Shown: positions 17,465 to 27,363, numbered from the stretch's first letter. The stretch: DNA of 64,000 nt from Arenicella chitinivorans (GCF_014651515.1 NZ_BMXA01000001.1:310001-374000); one strand, 5' to 3'. Notes: a model not told the origin generated them from the sequence alone. Numbers and translations are program-made.

Positions 17465-20053
17465 ATGTCCAAAAAGTTCAATAAAATGCCACTCAAGGCC
17501 AAGCTAAAGCGAATTAGCGACCCGGCTTTGTATGGTGCGGTTGGTACCCTTGCAGCGGCAATGCTTGCGCCTGTAAACAGTGGCTATGCGCAGGATGCGC
17601 AAGTGAATGCAGAGATCGAAGAAGTCGTTGTCTACGGCACACGTGGCGCATTACGCAAAGCACTGGAAGTAAAGCGTGCAGCAAACTCGGTAGTGGATGC
17701 AATCTCCGCGGAAGACATTGGTAAATTCCCAGACAAAAACCTGGCCGAAGCGTTACAGCGTGTACCTGGCGTGACGATTAACCGCGGTTTCGTTGGCGAA
17801 GGTAACGAAGTGTCGATTCGTGGTGTAAACCCAGAATTGACACACACCATGATGAACGGTCAGTTTGTAGCATCTACGGAATGGTTCTCATTGGGTGCGA
17901 ACAACCGCAGCTTTAACATGGACTTGTTGCCATCTGAGCTGGTTTCGAGCATTGAAGTACATAAGTCGCCAACCGCATCGCTGGATGAAGGCGGAGTGGG
18001 TGGTACTGTTATCGTCAATACCCGGCGTCCACTGGAAGCGACGGATGCGTTAACAGTTTTCGCATCAATCGAAACGAATAGCAACAGCTTGGCAGATAGC
18101 GATGACACCGGCATTGGTGCGACTGGTTATGTCAGTTGGAAAAATGATGACAGTACTTTTGGTGTATCCGGCATGGTGCACAGCAATGAAATTGTTGGTC
18201 GTGCGGACAAAGCAGAAAACTATTGGGAAGAATCCTGGTCAGCAATCGGTTTGGCAGAATTTCGGCAAAATCGTGAGCGCCAAACGGTTGATCTAACCTT
18301 GGAGTACGCGCCAACGGACGAGCAGTCTTACACGCTTGAGTACTTGAAGACCGAAATCGACGCGCAAAACATTAATCAGAACTTCCTGGTAATTAATGCC
18401 AGCGATATTACCCCATCTACGTCGCGCGTTGCCCCATCAGCAGCCTGTTGTGGTCGCGCAGAAGTATTGCCGCTGGCGGGCACAGTCAATGCAGCAGCGA
18501 ATCTGGCTCAGGACGCGAACGCACGGATGCCCGTGATGGAAAGCGATGTATTGCACTTTACCGGTGAGTATGACGGTGAGGGCTGGACTTTGAGCTATGA
18601 GCTGGGCAAAACCACGGCCGAAGGCGGTAACGGTGGCAATGCGAACGCGTTGATTGGATTAGGCGCGTTTGATGCCACATCGGGTGTCACCGTGGATTTC
18701 GATGCCGATCTGCCGCAACGGATTATTGCTAACATTAATGGGACGTCGGTTGCCAACGCGTCGGGCAGTACCGTGCTGAGCATGGCGCTGGCAGAAACGG
18801 TGTTGGAAGACGAGGAAACCTACTACCAGGCGGACTTGAATTTTGATGTCGATTGGGGTGTGTTCAACTCCGTCGACGTTGGTGTCAAATTGCGTGATCA
18901 TGCGCAAGAGCAGAACCAATTCAATTCCACTGTGTCATTGCCAGAAGGTGCAACAGTCGCCAGTCTGGGAATAGGCGATGGTGCGCTGAACGTCGATGGC
19001 GATGTGTGCGGTGGGAACGCGTGTAATTATGTCCGTATTGATAGCGGCGCGCTGCACGGTGCAGCGACTAGCCTTGCCGGTGCCCCGCAGCGTGTAGATA
19101 ACGCGTTTGGTCGCATTGAAGAGGACATCACGGCATTTTACGCACAAGCAAACTTTGCCGGTGACAGCTATCGCGGTAATGTTGGTGCACGTTATGTGCA
19201 GACGGATGTGACTGGTACGTCGGCGTTCAACGTGGTTGAGTCGGATTACTCAGAATTGTTGCCAAGCTTCAATATCGCGTTTGATTTGTCGGACGACCTG
19301 TTGTTACGTGGTTCGATGGCGCGCGTGATGTCGCGTGCAGGGTACAGCAGCCTGAATCCGGCATTTGGAGCTATCGCCAACATTCAACAAACTGCAACGC
19401 AAGGTAACTCCGCGATTGAACCATTCATTGCTGACCAAGCAGATATCGGTTTGGAATGGTATTTCGGTGAAGGTTCGTTGTTGTCTGGATCGATCTTCCA
19501 CAAAGACATCAAATCCTTTATCACGACGACGTCAGAAGTGCGCACGTTGACACTGCCTGGTGAGCCACCTCTGCCATACCGCACAACGATCCCTGTCCAA
19601 GGTAAAGGCGGTGACTTGACTGGCTTCGAAGTTCAGTTCCAAAAAGAGTTCGAGAACGGCTTTGGCTTGATTGCGAACTACACCTACGTCGACGCGGAAG
19701 GTGAGTTGGATGATGGCACTAAGGTCGATTTGCCGGGTACCTCTGAGAGCGCGTACAACCTGAGCGGTTACTACGAGAACGAAAAAGTCTCAGTGCGTTT
19801 GGCGTACACCTATCGCGACGCCTTCCTGGCGGAAGGTACGGCACTGGGGACAGCGCTTGATTCGTTTGAAGATCAGTCGTTCGTTGACTTGTCTGCGACT
19901 TACCACATCACCAATAACCTGGATATCTCTTTTGAAGGCGTGAACCTAACGGAAGAGGTCACCATCCAGAACTTTGGTTCAGGCCTGAATAGTCTGCGTG
20001 TTGCATCAGTGAATGGCGCGCGCTACTTCGTCAAGCTGGCGTATCGTTACTAG
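17465..20053 (+). CDS. TonB-dependent receptor of the chitin/GlcNAc regulon
   Basis: This receptor of about 862 residues probably carries chito-oligosaccharides across the outer membrane. After a long positively charged leader and hydrophobic segment ending SGYAQ, the TonB-box region IEEVVVYGTRGALRKALEVKR and plug motifs FPDKNLAEALQRVPGVTINR, GEGNEVSIRG and EVHKSPTASLDEGGVGGTVIVNTRRP follow; the barrel ends in KLAYRY. An ATG two codons earlier (17459) directly abuts TAGGAG, so the ATG at 17465, 6 bases from it, is the better start. Operators upstream tie it to the LacI regulon. A strong terminator follows, then halogenase-like and SapC-like genes. Specificity is inferred from context. Confidence 0.92.
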   Translation: MSKKFNKMPLKAKLKRISDPALYGAVGTLAAAMLAPVNSGYAQDAQVNAEIEEVVVYGTRGALRKALEVKRAANSVVDAISAEDIGKFPDKNLAEALQRVPGVTINRGFVGEGNEVSIRGVNPELTHTMMNGQFVASTEWFSLGANNRSFNMDLLPSELVSSIEVHKSPTASLDEGGVGGTVIVNTRRPLEATDALTVFASIETNSNSLADSDDTGIGATGYVSWKNDDSTFGVSGMVHSNEIVGRADKAENYWEESWSAIGLAEFRQNRERQTVDLTLEYAPTDEQSYTLEYLKTEIDAQNINQNFLVINASDITPSTSRVAPSAACCGRAEVLPLAGTVNAAANLAQDANARMPVMESDVLHFTGEYDGEGWTLSYELGKTTAEGGNGGNANALIGLGAFDATSGVTVDFDADLPQRIIANINGTSVANASGSTVLSMALAETVLEDEETYYQADLNFDVDWGVFNSVDVGVKLRDHAQEQNQFNSTVSLPEGATVASLGIGDGALNVDGDVCGGNACNYVRIDSGALHGAATSLAGAPQRVDNAFGRIEEDITAFYAQANFAGDSYRGNVGARYVQTDVTGTSAFNVVESDYSELLPSFNIAFDLSDDLLLRGSMARVMSRAGYSSLNPAFGAIANIQQTATQGNSAIEPFIADQADIGLEWYFGEGSLLSGSIFHKDIKSFITTTSEVRTLTLPGEPPLPYRTTIPVQGKGGDLTGFEVQFQKEFENGFGLIANYTYVDAEGELDDGTKVDLPGTSESAYNLSGYYENEKVSVRLAYTYRDAFLAEGTALGTALDSFEDQSFVDLSATYHITNNLDISFEGVNLTEEVTIQNFGSGLNSLRVASVNGARYFVKLAYRY

Positions 20054-20073
20054 GCGGCGATCGGCGATTAGAG

Positions 20074-20100
20074 GGGAGGGCAGTGTCCCTCCCTTTTTTT
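20074..20100 (+). terminator. Strong intrinsic terminator after the chitin receptor
   Basis: GGGAGGG (20074-20080), loop CAGTGT, CCCTCCC (20087-20093), then seven T. It lies 20 bp after the receptor stop and 66 bp before the halogenase-like gene, which therefore needs read-through or its own promoter. Confidence 0.92.
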
Positions 20101-20166
20101 GTAAAGTGTGGCCTGAAGCAGTCTTCATGCTGAGTTTGTTTCAGGTTCACTAAGCATGGATAGAGC

Positions 20167-21756
20167 GTGCAATGGAGTATACTAGTCTGCATGAAATTGG
20201 GTGAGCTTCGAGTTGAGCAGGTGGTCATCGTTGGTGGTGGCACCGCGGGTTGGCTAACAGCCTGCACATTAGCTAAAAACCTTGTGTCAACGCGACCCGG
20301 TGCGATCCGAGTTTGCGTGATTGAATCGCCGGATATCCCGACTATCGGTGTGGGCGAAGGTACTTGGCCAACCATGCGTCGAACGCTGGAAAATATTGGT
20401 TTGGATGAAACCGAGTTCATTCGAGAATGTAACGCAACCTTTAAGCAAGGCAGCCAGTTTATTGATTGGAAACAAAATGCAGACGACGCTCAGCCGCATA
20501 CGTATTACAACCTTTTTAGCTCGATCTACAATCCTGCCGACTTTAATCTCGCGCCGTATTGGGTGCTTGGGCATGCTGGGCGTGATGTCAGTTACGCAAA
20601 TGCGGTGAGTGCTCAGGGTGTGGCCTGTGATCGCGGTCTGGCGCCCAAGAAAATCACCACGCGCGGTTACGATGCGGTTCAAAGTTACGCGTATCATTTG
20701 GATGCGGGCAAGTTCGCCGCACTACTTAAGCGGCATGCGGTCGATAAGCTGGGCGTCCATTTTGTGCCCGCCAACGTCACGCAGGTAAATTGTGACCACG
20801 ATGGGTTCATCACCGACGTCGACACCGAAGAGCAAGGCAAAGTCAGCGGTCAGTTGTTTGTGGACTGCACTGGTTTTCGGAGCTTATTACTCGGCGACAC
20901 CATGCGAATACCGTTTAACGACGTAAACGACGTATTGCTGACCGATACCGCAATGGCTGCTCAGATTCCGTACCTTTCGAAAGATGCAGATATCGCGTGT
21001 GTGACCAAAGCAACGGCGCAGGCAGCTGGTTGGATTTGGGATATCGGGCTGCAAAACCGGCGCGGAGTTGGTCACGTGTTTTCTTCCGCGCACATCAGCG
21101 ACGATCAAGCTGAGCAGCAGCTGCGAGCATACTGTGGTGACCTAAGCGGTGAGCTGAGTGTACGCAAGATTAAAATGCGGGTAGGCTATCGGGAAAAATT
21201 TTGGCACAAAAATTGTGTTGCGATTGGCTTGTCAGCCGCGTTTGTGGAACCGCTCGAAGCATCAGCGATCTTTTTGGTAGAGGCAGCAGGGAACATGTTG
21301 TCTGATTTATTCCCTCGATCACGGGGTGCAATGGCACACACAGAGAAAAAATTTAATAAATCGTTCCGTTTTCGGTGGGATAAGACTATCGACTTTATAA
21401 AACTGCATTATTATCTGTCTTCTCGTCAGGAACCATTCTGGCGAGACAATAAGCAGTCCGAAACGGTCCCCAACAGTTTGTTGGATAAGCTGGATGCCTG
21501 GTCTCGGCATCCAGTCAGCAAATACGACTTCTCGGACACGAATGAACCCTTTCCGCACGAGAGTTATCAATACATCTTGCACGGTATGGGGTTCGAGCAA
21601 TCGTTGCAGTCGAGCGCATCGACATTTGCCCAGGTGGAACAGGCCAAGATGTCTTTTGCCAACGTGGCCAAAGCCACTGAGCATGTGTGTCGAGACTTGC
21701 CGTCGCATCGATCGTTGATTGACAAAGTATGCCAATATGGCTTTCCAAAGATTTAA
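20167..21756 (+). CDS. Flavin-dependent tryptophan-halogenase-like protein, copy 1
   Basis: This 529-residue protein is of the PrnA/tryptophan 7-halogenase fold. The FAD motif VVIVGGGTAGWLTA is at 19-32, and Lys93 in ATFKQGSQF aligns with the lysine that relays hypohalous acid. EPLEASAIFLVEAA at 361-374 matches the active-site Glu region. The diagnostic WxWxIP is changed to WIWDIG (289-294). It starts with GTG at 20167 or ATG at 20191; neither has a strong Shine-Dalgarno. Together with the SapC-like gene and a second copy it forms a tight trio behind the chitin TonB receptor. Relatives commonly sit beside TonB receptors, and their true substrate is unknown; halogenation is not assured. Confidence 0.85.
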   Translation: MQWSILVCMKLGELRVEQVVIVGGGTAGWLTACTLAKNLVSTRPGAIRVCVIESPDIPTIGVGEGTWPTMRRTLENIGLDETEFIRECNATFKQGSQFIDWKQNADDAQPHTYYNLFSSIYNPADFNLAPYWVLGHAGRDVSYANAVSAQGVACDRGLAPKKITTRGYDAVQSYAYHLDAGKFAALLKRHAVDKLGVHFVPANVTQVNCDHDGFITDVDTEEQGKVSGQLFVDCTGFRSLLLGDTMRIPFNDVNDVLLTDTAMAAQIPYLSKDADIACVTKATAQAAGWIWDIGLQNRRGVGHVFSSAHISDDQAEQQLRAYCGDLSGELSVRKIKMRVGYREKFWHKNCVAIGLSAAFVEPLEASAIFLVEAAGNMLSDLFPRSRGAMAHTEKKFNKSFRFRWDKTIDFIKLHYYLSSRQEPFWRDNKQSETVPNSLLDKLDAWSRHPVSKYDFSDTNEPFPHESYQYILHGMGFEQSLQSSASTFAQVEQAKMSFANVAKATEHVCRDLPSHRSLIDKVCQYGFPKI

Positions 21757-21764
21757 AAATAATT

Positions 21765-22487
21765 ATGACATCACTCGTAGCACTAAATTCCGATGCCCAC
21801 CGTAACCTAAAGGTGGAAGTTAAAGACCAAGTGGCACTGGCCGAAGGGCACAACCTGTTGCCGATTTTTATGGCTGAATTTGGACCTTGTTCCTCTGAAT
21901 GCCCGGTTGTATTTGCAAAAAATAACGAAACAGGTCAGATCCGCCCCGTTATCATGACCGGCTTTACACCCGATGAGAATTTGCTGTGTGAGAACGGCAA
22001 ATGGCTGGGCCGCTATCTGCCGGGTAGTTTGAGACCGTCAGCGCTGGTTGCTATGCCTGATAAGAACAATAGCGAGAAACTGGTTATCTGTGTTGATGAG
22101 GACTCGAAGCTGGTGAATACCGATCTGGGCGAGCGGCTTTTTGATGACGAAGGAAATCAAACTGAATTCCTTCAGCATCAGTCAAAATTAGCTGCGGAAG
22201 TGCGCGCGCATGGCATGCAAATGCTGGACTTTATTGACACCTTAACCGAGCTGTCACTGTTGAAGAGCAACCCGATCTCCATTACACCGCCGAGTGGTCA
22301 GCCATTCAATGTCACGGGGCTGTACTTTGTTGATGAAGTTGCCCTGGGCGAATTACCGGCGGAGAAGCTGGCCGAGTTGCGAGACAAAGGGTATCTGCGT
22401 GCTATCTACGCGAGCTTGGTGTCTTTACATCGACTGGACGATCTGATGCAACGACGTGCTAAACGGAGCGCTCAGGAAGCCAAGTAA
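21765..22487 (+). CDS. SapC-like protein of unknown function
   Basis: This protein of about 240 residues begins MTSLVALNSDAHRNLKVEV, typical for the SapC family (named after an annotation in S-layer context; biochemical role unknown). Other visible features are HNLLPIFMAEFGPCSSECPVVFAKN, IMTGFTPDENLLCENGKWLGRYLPGSLRPSALV, a central acidic stretch, and a basic C-terminus with QRRAKRSAQEAK. There is no signal peptide or membrane segment. An in-frame ATG at 21729 lies inside the halogenase-like gene, but the ATG at 21765, 9 bp after its stop, matches the family start. It lies between two halogenase-like genes, an arrangement I recall as recurrent beside TonB receptors in other gammaproteobacteria and alphaproteobacteria. 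Confidence 0.8.
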   Translation: MTSLVALNSDAHRNLKVEVKDQVALAEGHNLLPIFMAEFGPCSSECPVVFAKNNETGQIRPVIMTGFTPDENLLCENGKWLGRYLPGSLRPSALVAMPDKNNSEKLVICVDEDSKLVNTDLGERLFDDEGNQTEFLQHQSKLAAEVRAHGMQMLDFIDTLTELSLLKSNPISITPPSGQPFNVTGLYFVDEVALGELPAEKLAELRDKGYLRAIYASLVSLHRLDDLMQRRAKRSAQEAK

Positions 22488-22513
22488 TTGGCAGATCAGC
22501 ACGTAACGTCGAT

Positions 22514-24070
22514 ATGAGCAGGGTAACGCGTGTCTTAATTGTTGGCGGTGGCACAGCCGGCTGGATTACCGCAGGCTTGCTGGCCAAACGGTTTAATTGC
22601 GCAGATGACCCGACTATCACGGTGTCGTTGGTGGAATCACCGAATGTACCAATTATGGGTGTTGGTGAAGGCACTTGGCCGACTATTCGAACCACACTGC
22701 AAGTGCTCGGTATTGATGAATCCGAGTTTATTCGATGCTGCGACGCCACGTTCAAACAAGGGTCTGAGTTTGTCAACTGGGTGCACACACCCGAGCCGGG
22801 TGAACGTCACAGCTATTATCACCCATTGAACGCGGTGTTTCATGCAGCCTATGACTTCAATCTCGCGCCGTACTGGATACTCGGTGACGGCGGAGATTTG
22901 CCGTATGACATGGCAACCGCCACGCAGGCTCAGATGTGTGCGCGTAATTTGGCGCCTAAAAAGATTACAACGCCAGCCTATGCAGCAATCCAAAATTACT
23001 CATATCATCTCGATGCCAATAAGTTTGCGGACTTTTTGCATGAGCACTGTGTCGCCCATTTGGGGGTACAGTTTCACTCAGCAGATGTGAATGAGGTCTG
23101 TCTGGATGAGCAGGGCGATATCATGGCCGTTGAAACTGACCAAGTTGGACGTTTGGAAGCCGATCTATTTGTGGACTGTTCCGGCGCTAAAGCAATTCTG
23201 TTAGGCGAAGCGCTGGGTGTACCGTACCAAGATATTTCGGACATCATTTTTAACGATACGGCGCTGGCGATACGCGTGCCCTATGAAGATGATCAAGAGC
23301 CGATAGCCACGCACACCATTGCTACTGCATTTGCAGATGGTTGGACTTGGGATATCGGCCTGACCGAGCGCCGTGGTGTTGGCTTTGTTTACAGTTCAAT
23401 GTATACGGATGATGCACAGGCTGAGGAATATTTACGCGCCTACCTTGGTGAGGCAGGGAACCAGTTCGAGGCACGCAAAATCCGGTTTCAGAGCGGTTAC
23501 CGTCGTGAATTTTGGCACAAAAACTGTGTCGCGATTGGTATGTCGGCCGCGTTTATCGAGCCGTTAGAGGCTTCCGCAATTTTTCTGGTGGAGGCCGCCG
23601 CCAACATGTTGGCCGAACAATTTCCCAACACACGGAAGGAAATGCAGTACGCGGCGGATCAGTACAACAGTATTTTAAATTTGCGCTGGGATAAAACCGT
23701 CGACTTCGTTAAGCTTCATTATTGCGTGAGTAAACGGCGTGACAGCCAATACTGGATCGACAATTGCGACCCAAAATCCATTCCAGAATCGCTGCAGCAA
23801 CGCTTAGCATACTGGAAGACACACGTTCCCAGTAAGTACGATTTCGATTACGCGTTTGAGCCATTCGTGTTGGACAGCTATTTATTTGTGTTGTACGGCA
23901 TGCAATACGAGGTTGATTTGCGTGACAGCGAACATCAGTTTGCTCAGAAGCGCTCGGCTCGACAACGGTTTGATGAGGTTCGTCGTTCGGTATCGACGCT
24001 CGAAACCCAATTACCAACGCATCGTCAACTGTTGGAGCAAGTGCACAAGTTTGGATTTGCTAAGATTTAA
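22514..24070 (+). CDS. Flavin-dependent tryptophan-halogenase-like protein, copy 2
   Basis: This 518-residue paralogue of the protein at 20167 shares the same architecture: VLIVGGGTAGWITA near the N-terminus, Lys81 in ATFKQGSEF (close to PrnA Lys79), WTWDIG at 277-282 in place of WxWxIP, and EPLEASAIFLVEAAANMLAEQFP. The C-terminal halves are very similar, including SYLFVLYGM / SYQYILHGM. It starts 26 bp after the SapC-like gene, so the trio is one transcription unit. The retained Lys and Glu suggest an active oxidative site; a flavin reductase partner is not encoded nearby. Whether it halogenates a small molecule or serves receptor function is unknown. Confidence 0.85.
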   Translation: MSRVTRVLIVGGGTAGWITAGLLAKRFNCADDPTITVSLVESPNVPIMGVGEGTWPTIRTTLQVLGIDESEFIRCCDATFKQGSEFVNWVHTPEPGERHSYYHPLNAVFHAAYDFNLAPYWILGDGGDLPYDMATATQAQMCARNLAPKKITTPAYAAIQNYSYHLDANKFADFLHEHCVAHLGVQFHSADVNEVCLDEQGDIMAVETDQVGRLEADLFVDCSGAKAILLGEALGVPYQDISDIIFNDTALAIRVPYEDDQEPIATHTIATAFADGWTWDIGLTERRGVGFVYSSMYTDDAQAEEYLRAYLGEAGNQFEARKIRFQSGYRREFWHKNCVAIGMSAAFIEPLEASAIFLVEAAANMLAEQFPNTRKEMQYAADQYNSILNLRWDKTVDFVKLHYCVSKRRDSQYWIDNCDPKSIPESLQQRLAYWKTHVPSKYDFDYAFEPFVLDSYLFVLYGMQYEVDLRDSEHQFAQKRSARQRFDEVRRSVSTLETQLPTHRQLLEQVHKFGFAKI

Positions 24071-24101
24071 CCAAGCAGTCCCCTATGGGCTGTCGAGATT
24101 T

Positions 24102-24122
24102 GCTGAGCTTACTCAGCTCAGC
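24102..24122 (+). other. Stem-loop between halogenase-like copy 2 and the LacI gene
   Basis: GCTGAGCT (24102-24109) and AGCTCAGC (24115-24122) form a perfect 8-bp stem with a 5-base loop, 31 bp after the halogenase-like stop. No T-tract follows, so it is a weak terminator or processing site. Confidence 0.5.
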
Positions 24123-24169
24123 CGTCTAGGGCCTGTGACCAAGGCGCAGTCAATAAGTTAGGATTAACC

Positions 24170-25213
24170 ATGAAAGTCACCATAAAAGATGTTGCCGAAC
24201 TGGCCGGTGTGTCCTTCAAAACCGTTTCGCGCGTCGTAAATCAGGAAGGCGGTGTTAAAGCCGAGATGCGCGAAAAAGTGCAGGCCGCGATCGAGAAGCT
24301 AAATTATCAGCCAAACTTGTCTGCAAGGCGTCTGCGCGGAAAGTCTGCCACCATTGGCTTCATTTATAACAACCCCAACAGTAATTATGTGATTACGATG
24401 TTGCACGGCATTCTCGCAGCAGCGAGAGCGAATTCGTACGAGTTGGTAGTACATCCTTGTGAGACTGAGTCAGATCCAGTTGCTATTGTGGAAGAAATTA
24501 TCGCCCTAACCAGGCGGAGCATGGTCGCAGGGTTGGTGCTTACGCCACCAATTTCAGAGAACCCCGACATTTTGTCTAAACTAGATGCGGCCGAGATTCC
24601 GTATTCTCGAATTGTATCTAGCTCCAGTCCACCGTCAGATGCCGAGCGGACAATTTATATCGACGACCGCCAGGCGGCATATCAGATTACCCAACATTTG
24701 CTGACGCAAAAACACACGCGGATTTGTTTTTTGAATGGCGACCCAGAACACATGTCCAGTGGCGAACGACTGGAAGGTTATAAGCAGGCACTTCGTGAAC
24801 ACGGACTGCCTGTCGATGACACGCTGGTGCTCGAGGGGCATTATACGTTTGAGTCCGGCATGGAGCGCGCCCAGCAAGTGTTAAGTCAGCCGTCGGCGCC
24901 GACAGCCATCTTCGCCTGTAATGACGAAATTGCCGCAGGTGCACTGTTTGCGGCACGAATGCGGGGCGTCCGAGTCCCTGAGCAGCTGGCGATTGCCGGT
25001 TTTGAGGATAGCCCTTTCTCAAGGCAGACATGGCCTTCGTTGACCACGGCTAAACAGCCCATGGACGAGATCGCACAGCATGCGACAGAGATACTCATTC
25101 GCCTGGTCAGCGGAGAAGCTCATGATGATGCGGGTTACCGTGATCATGCCTATTTGCCGGAGATCATTGTACGAGAATCTTCAACGCAGATTAAAAATAA
25201 GCCTTTAACCTAG
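24170..25213 (+). CDS. nagR: LacI-family repressor of the chitin/GlcNAc regulon (NagR-like)
   Basis: The 347-residue protein has the LacI helix-turn-helix VTIKDVAELAGVSFKTVSRVVNQEGGV at the N-terminus, the hinge helix LSARRLRGKSATIGFI, and a periplasmic-binding-protein-like sensor domain ending with FEDSPFSRQTWPSLTTAKQPMDEI. LacI proteins bind palindromes with a central CG. The GACAACGTTGTC sites upstream of chitinase, receptor, nagA and nagK genes fit that class, so this protein is the obvious candidate regulator. In several gammaproteobacteria a LacI-type NagR controls GlcNAc use. The effector (GlcNAc-6-P or GlcN-6-P) is inferred. No operator precedes its own gene. Confidence 0.88.
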   Translation: MKVTIKDVAELAGVSFKTVSRVVNQEGGVKAEMREKVQAAIEKLNYQPNLSARRLRGKSATIGFIYNNPNSNYVITMLHGILAAARANSYELVVHPCETESDPVAIVEEIIALTRRSMVAGLVLTPPISENPDILSKLDAAEIPYSRIVSSSSPPSDAERTIYIDDRQAAYQITQHLLTQKHTRICFLNGDPEHMSSGERLEGYKQALREHGLPVDDTLVLEGHYTFESGMERAQQVLSQPSAPTAIFACNDEIAAGALFAARMRGVRVPEQLAIAGFEDSPFSRQTWPSLTTAKQPMDEIAQHATEILIRLVSGEAHDDAGYRDHAYLPEIIVRESSTQIKNKPLT

Positions 25214-25343
25214 ATCTAGCAACCCTCAGTTCTGCAATGAGAGTACACCAATTCAGCATGCTGCTAGATGCGGTATTCGCAGACACGGGATTCGCTTAGC
25301 TAGGCTGGGCGCGCGTTATGTGCTTTACTTTAGAATCATATGA

Positions 25344-25372
25344 TTGCATAATTGACAACGTTGTCAGATAAT
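25344..25372 (+). promoter_or_regulatory. nagA promoter with operator
   Basis: A perfect GACAACGTTGTC lies at 25354-25365. TTGCAT (25344-25349), 17 bp, GATAAT (25367-25372) is the best promoter fit and places the operator between the boxes. TTGACA at 25352 also overlaps the operator as at the other promoters, but has no good -10. The nagA ATG is 36 bp beyond the -10. Confidence 0.7.
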
Positions 25373-25408
25373 TCCTGAACCTATGCTTTTTGACCCTTAT
25401 ACACCGTC

Positions 25409-26572
25409 ATGACCGAGTTCGCCCTTCAAGCCGATCGGATATTCAACGGCGATCAATTTCTTGAGAACCATGCTGTGGTTGTGGAACAGAACCGCATATC
25501 CGCGGTGACAGCACGCAGTGAACTTCCCTCAGATATGGTGGTTGAAAACTTGGGTTCGGGTGTTTTGGCCCCCGGATTTATCGACTGGCAGGTCAATGGT
25601 GGTGGCGGCGTGTTATTCAATAATGACACGACGGTCAATGGTATTCGGCGCATACTGCGTGGCCATTATCAGGGTGGCACCACGGGGTTGTTGCCCACCT
25701 TGATCAGTGATACGCAATCAGCCCGTGGCCTTGCTGTTATGGCGACCCGTGCAGCGATTGCCGAAGGTGAACAAAGCGTTTTGGGATTGCATCTAGAAGG
25801 CCCATACTTCGCTGCGGCGAAGCGTGGCACACACCATGAGGCGTTCATGGCGTCGCCCAGCGATGCAGAGATTGCTTGGCTGATCGACAATGCGGATTTA
25901 CCTCTACTCGTAACCTTGGCGCCGGAAGTAGTTGGCTGCCAGCAGATTCAGCGTCTTAGCGATGCCGGCGTTATAGTTTGTGCTGGGCATACTAACGCAG
26001 ATGCTGCGACCGTGAATAAGGCCTTACGGGCTGGCTTACGTGGCTTCACGCATCTTTACAATGCGATGCGCCCGGCGACGGGGCGGGAGCCAGGCGTGGT
26101 CGGTGCGGCGCTGGTTGATCGACAAGCTTGGTGCGGCATTATTGCCGATGGACATCATGTGCATGCGGATATGATTCGCTTGGCGTGGCATGCCAAGCCC
26201 ACCGGCAAACTGTGCCTGGTAAGTGACGCCATGGCCACAGTAGGCGGTGTACATAGATCTTTCGAATTGTATGGTCAAACGATTACTGAGCGTGATGGCA
26301 GACTATTGAACAGCGAAGGGAATCTCGCTGGATCAGCGATTACGATGATCGATGCAGTGCGGATCGCGCATCAACTGGCGGGAATTGAGCTTGGGGAAGT
26401 CTTACGGATGGCCTCCTTGTATCCAGCCGAATTTCTACGCCAACCGAAGTTAGGCTTGGTTAAACCTGGCTATCGTGCGGATTTGGTGCACTTTAACTCA
26501 GAGTTTCAGGTGCAGCAGACGTGGGTTGCAGGGCAAGCCAAGCTGCCATCAAACAAGCGTGTTTTATCATGA
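25409..26572 (+). CDS. nagA: N-acetylglucosamine-6-phosphate deacetylase
   Basis: NagA converts GlcNAc-6-phosphate to glucosamine-6-phosphate and acetate in the cytoplasm. The 387-residue protein (E. coli 382) has [11 protein letters not shown], metal-binding Glu130 in LHLEGPYF, His194 in CAGHTNA, His215 in GFTHLYNAM, the DGHHVH motif and catalytic Asp273 in LVSDAMAT, all in register with E. coli NagA (Glu131, His195, His216, Asp273). No Shine-Dalgarno is obvious. It is the first gene behind a perfect operator and overlaps nagB by 4 bp. Confidence 0.97.
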   Translation: MTEFALQADRIFNGDQFLENHAVVVEQNRISAVTARSELPSDMVVENLGSGVLAPGFIDWQVNGGGGVLFNNDTTVNGIRRILRGHYQGGTTGLLPTLISDTQSARGLAVMATRAAIAEGEQSVLGLHLEGPYFAAAKRGTHHEAFMASPSDAEIAWLIDNADLPLLVTLAPEVVGCQQIQRLSDAGVIVCAGHTNADAATVNKALRAGLRGFTHLYNAMRPATGREPGVVGAALVDRQAWCGIIADGHHVHADMIRLAWHAKPTGKLCLVSDAMATVGGVHRSFELYGQTITERDGRLLNSEGNLAGSAITMIDAVRIAHQLAGIELGEVLRMASLYPAEFLRQPKLGLVKPGYRADLVHFNSEFQVQQTWVAGQAKLPSNKRVLS

Positions 26573-27363
26573 GAGTAGTGATTGTTGGATCTGCACACGA
26601 TGCGGCCGCGTACGGGTGTGATTTGTTTCTAGGTCAGCTTCACGATAAGCCCACGTCGGTGTTTGGTTTAGCCACCGGATCGACGCCATTAGCGTTGTAT
26701 CAAGCCTTGATCGACGCACATCGAAATCAAGGTATCAGTTTTGCTCAAGTGACCACGTTTAATCTTGATGAATACGTCGGCTTAGCGGGCGATCATTCGC
26801 AAAGTTATCGCCATTTCATGCAGCGAAACCTGTTTGATTGCATTGACGTTGCGCCCGAAAATACCCATGTTCCAAACGGTATGGCGGAAAACGCGGAACT
26901 TGCGTGTGCCGAATACGAAGCACAAATCATGAATGCAGGCGGTATCGATCTCCAGTTGCTTGGTGTCGGGCGCAATGGCCATATTGGGTTTAACGAGCCT
27001 TCGTCATCGCTGGTGTCGCGAACGCGCGTTAAAACCTTGACTGAGGGAACGATCGCGGACAACGCTCGCTTCTTTGCTGATGGTGAGTACCAACCGAGCC
27101 TGTCGCTAACGATGGGTATTGGCACGATTATGGATGCGCGTCGGGTGCTGTTAATTGCAACCGGAGACTCCAAGGCGGATGCGATGCGGGCGGCGATTGA
27201 AGGGCCGGTCAGTGCCGCTTGTCCAGCATCGATATTGCAGATGCATGCAGATGCGATCGTGGTTATGGATGAAGCAGCGGCTGCAAAATTACGGAATGCA
27301 GAATTTTATCGTTTTGTGGAAACGCAACGGATCAAGCTGGCAGCAAAATCCTCTGCGGCATAA
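26569..27363 (+). CDS. nagB: Glucosamine-6-phosphate deaminase
   Basis: NagB converts glucosamine-6-phosphate to fructose-6-phosphate and ammonia. The start [11 protein letters not shown] at 26569 overlaps the nagA stop as ATGA and gives 264 residues, close to E. coli NagB (266); a longer frame opens earlier inside nagA but is not conserved. Visible motifs are [21 protein letters not shown] with Asp67, and [13 protein letters not shown] with His138 and Glu143. The position of E. coli Asp141 is Asn136 here, a change also seen in Gram-positive-type NagB. The gene is convergent with the symporter gene, 33 bp away. Confidence 0.96.
   Translation: MRVVIVGSAHDAAAYGCDLFLGQLHDKPTSVFGLATGSTPLALYQALIDAHRNQGISFAQVTTFNLDEYVGLAGDHSQSYRHFMQRNLFDCIDVAPENTHVPNGMAENAELACAEYEAQIMNAGGIDLQLLGVGRNGHIGFNEPSSSLVSRTRVKTLTEGTIADNARFFADGEYQPSLSLTMGIGTIMDARRVLLIATGDSKADAMRAAIEGPVSAACPASILQMHADAIVVMDEAAAAKLRNAEFYRFVETQRIKLAAKSSAA

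Noticed and set aside
20167-24070. A secondary-metabolite (halogenated indole) gene cluster
   Set aside because: No NRPS, PKS, tryptophan-modifying or flavin reductase genes accompany the halogenase-like genes; the context is carbohydrate uptake.
26521-26568. Longer NagB start at 26521
   Set aside because: The extra residues are read from the end of nagA in another frame; the ATGA overlap at 26569 gives the family length and start.
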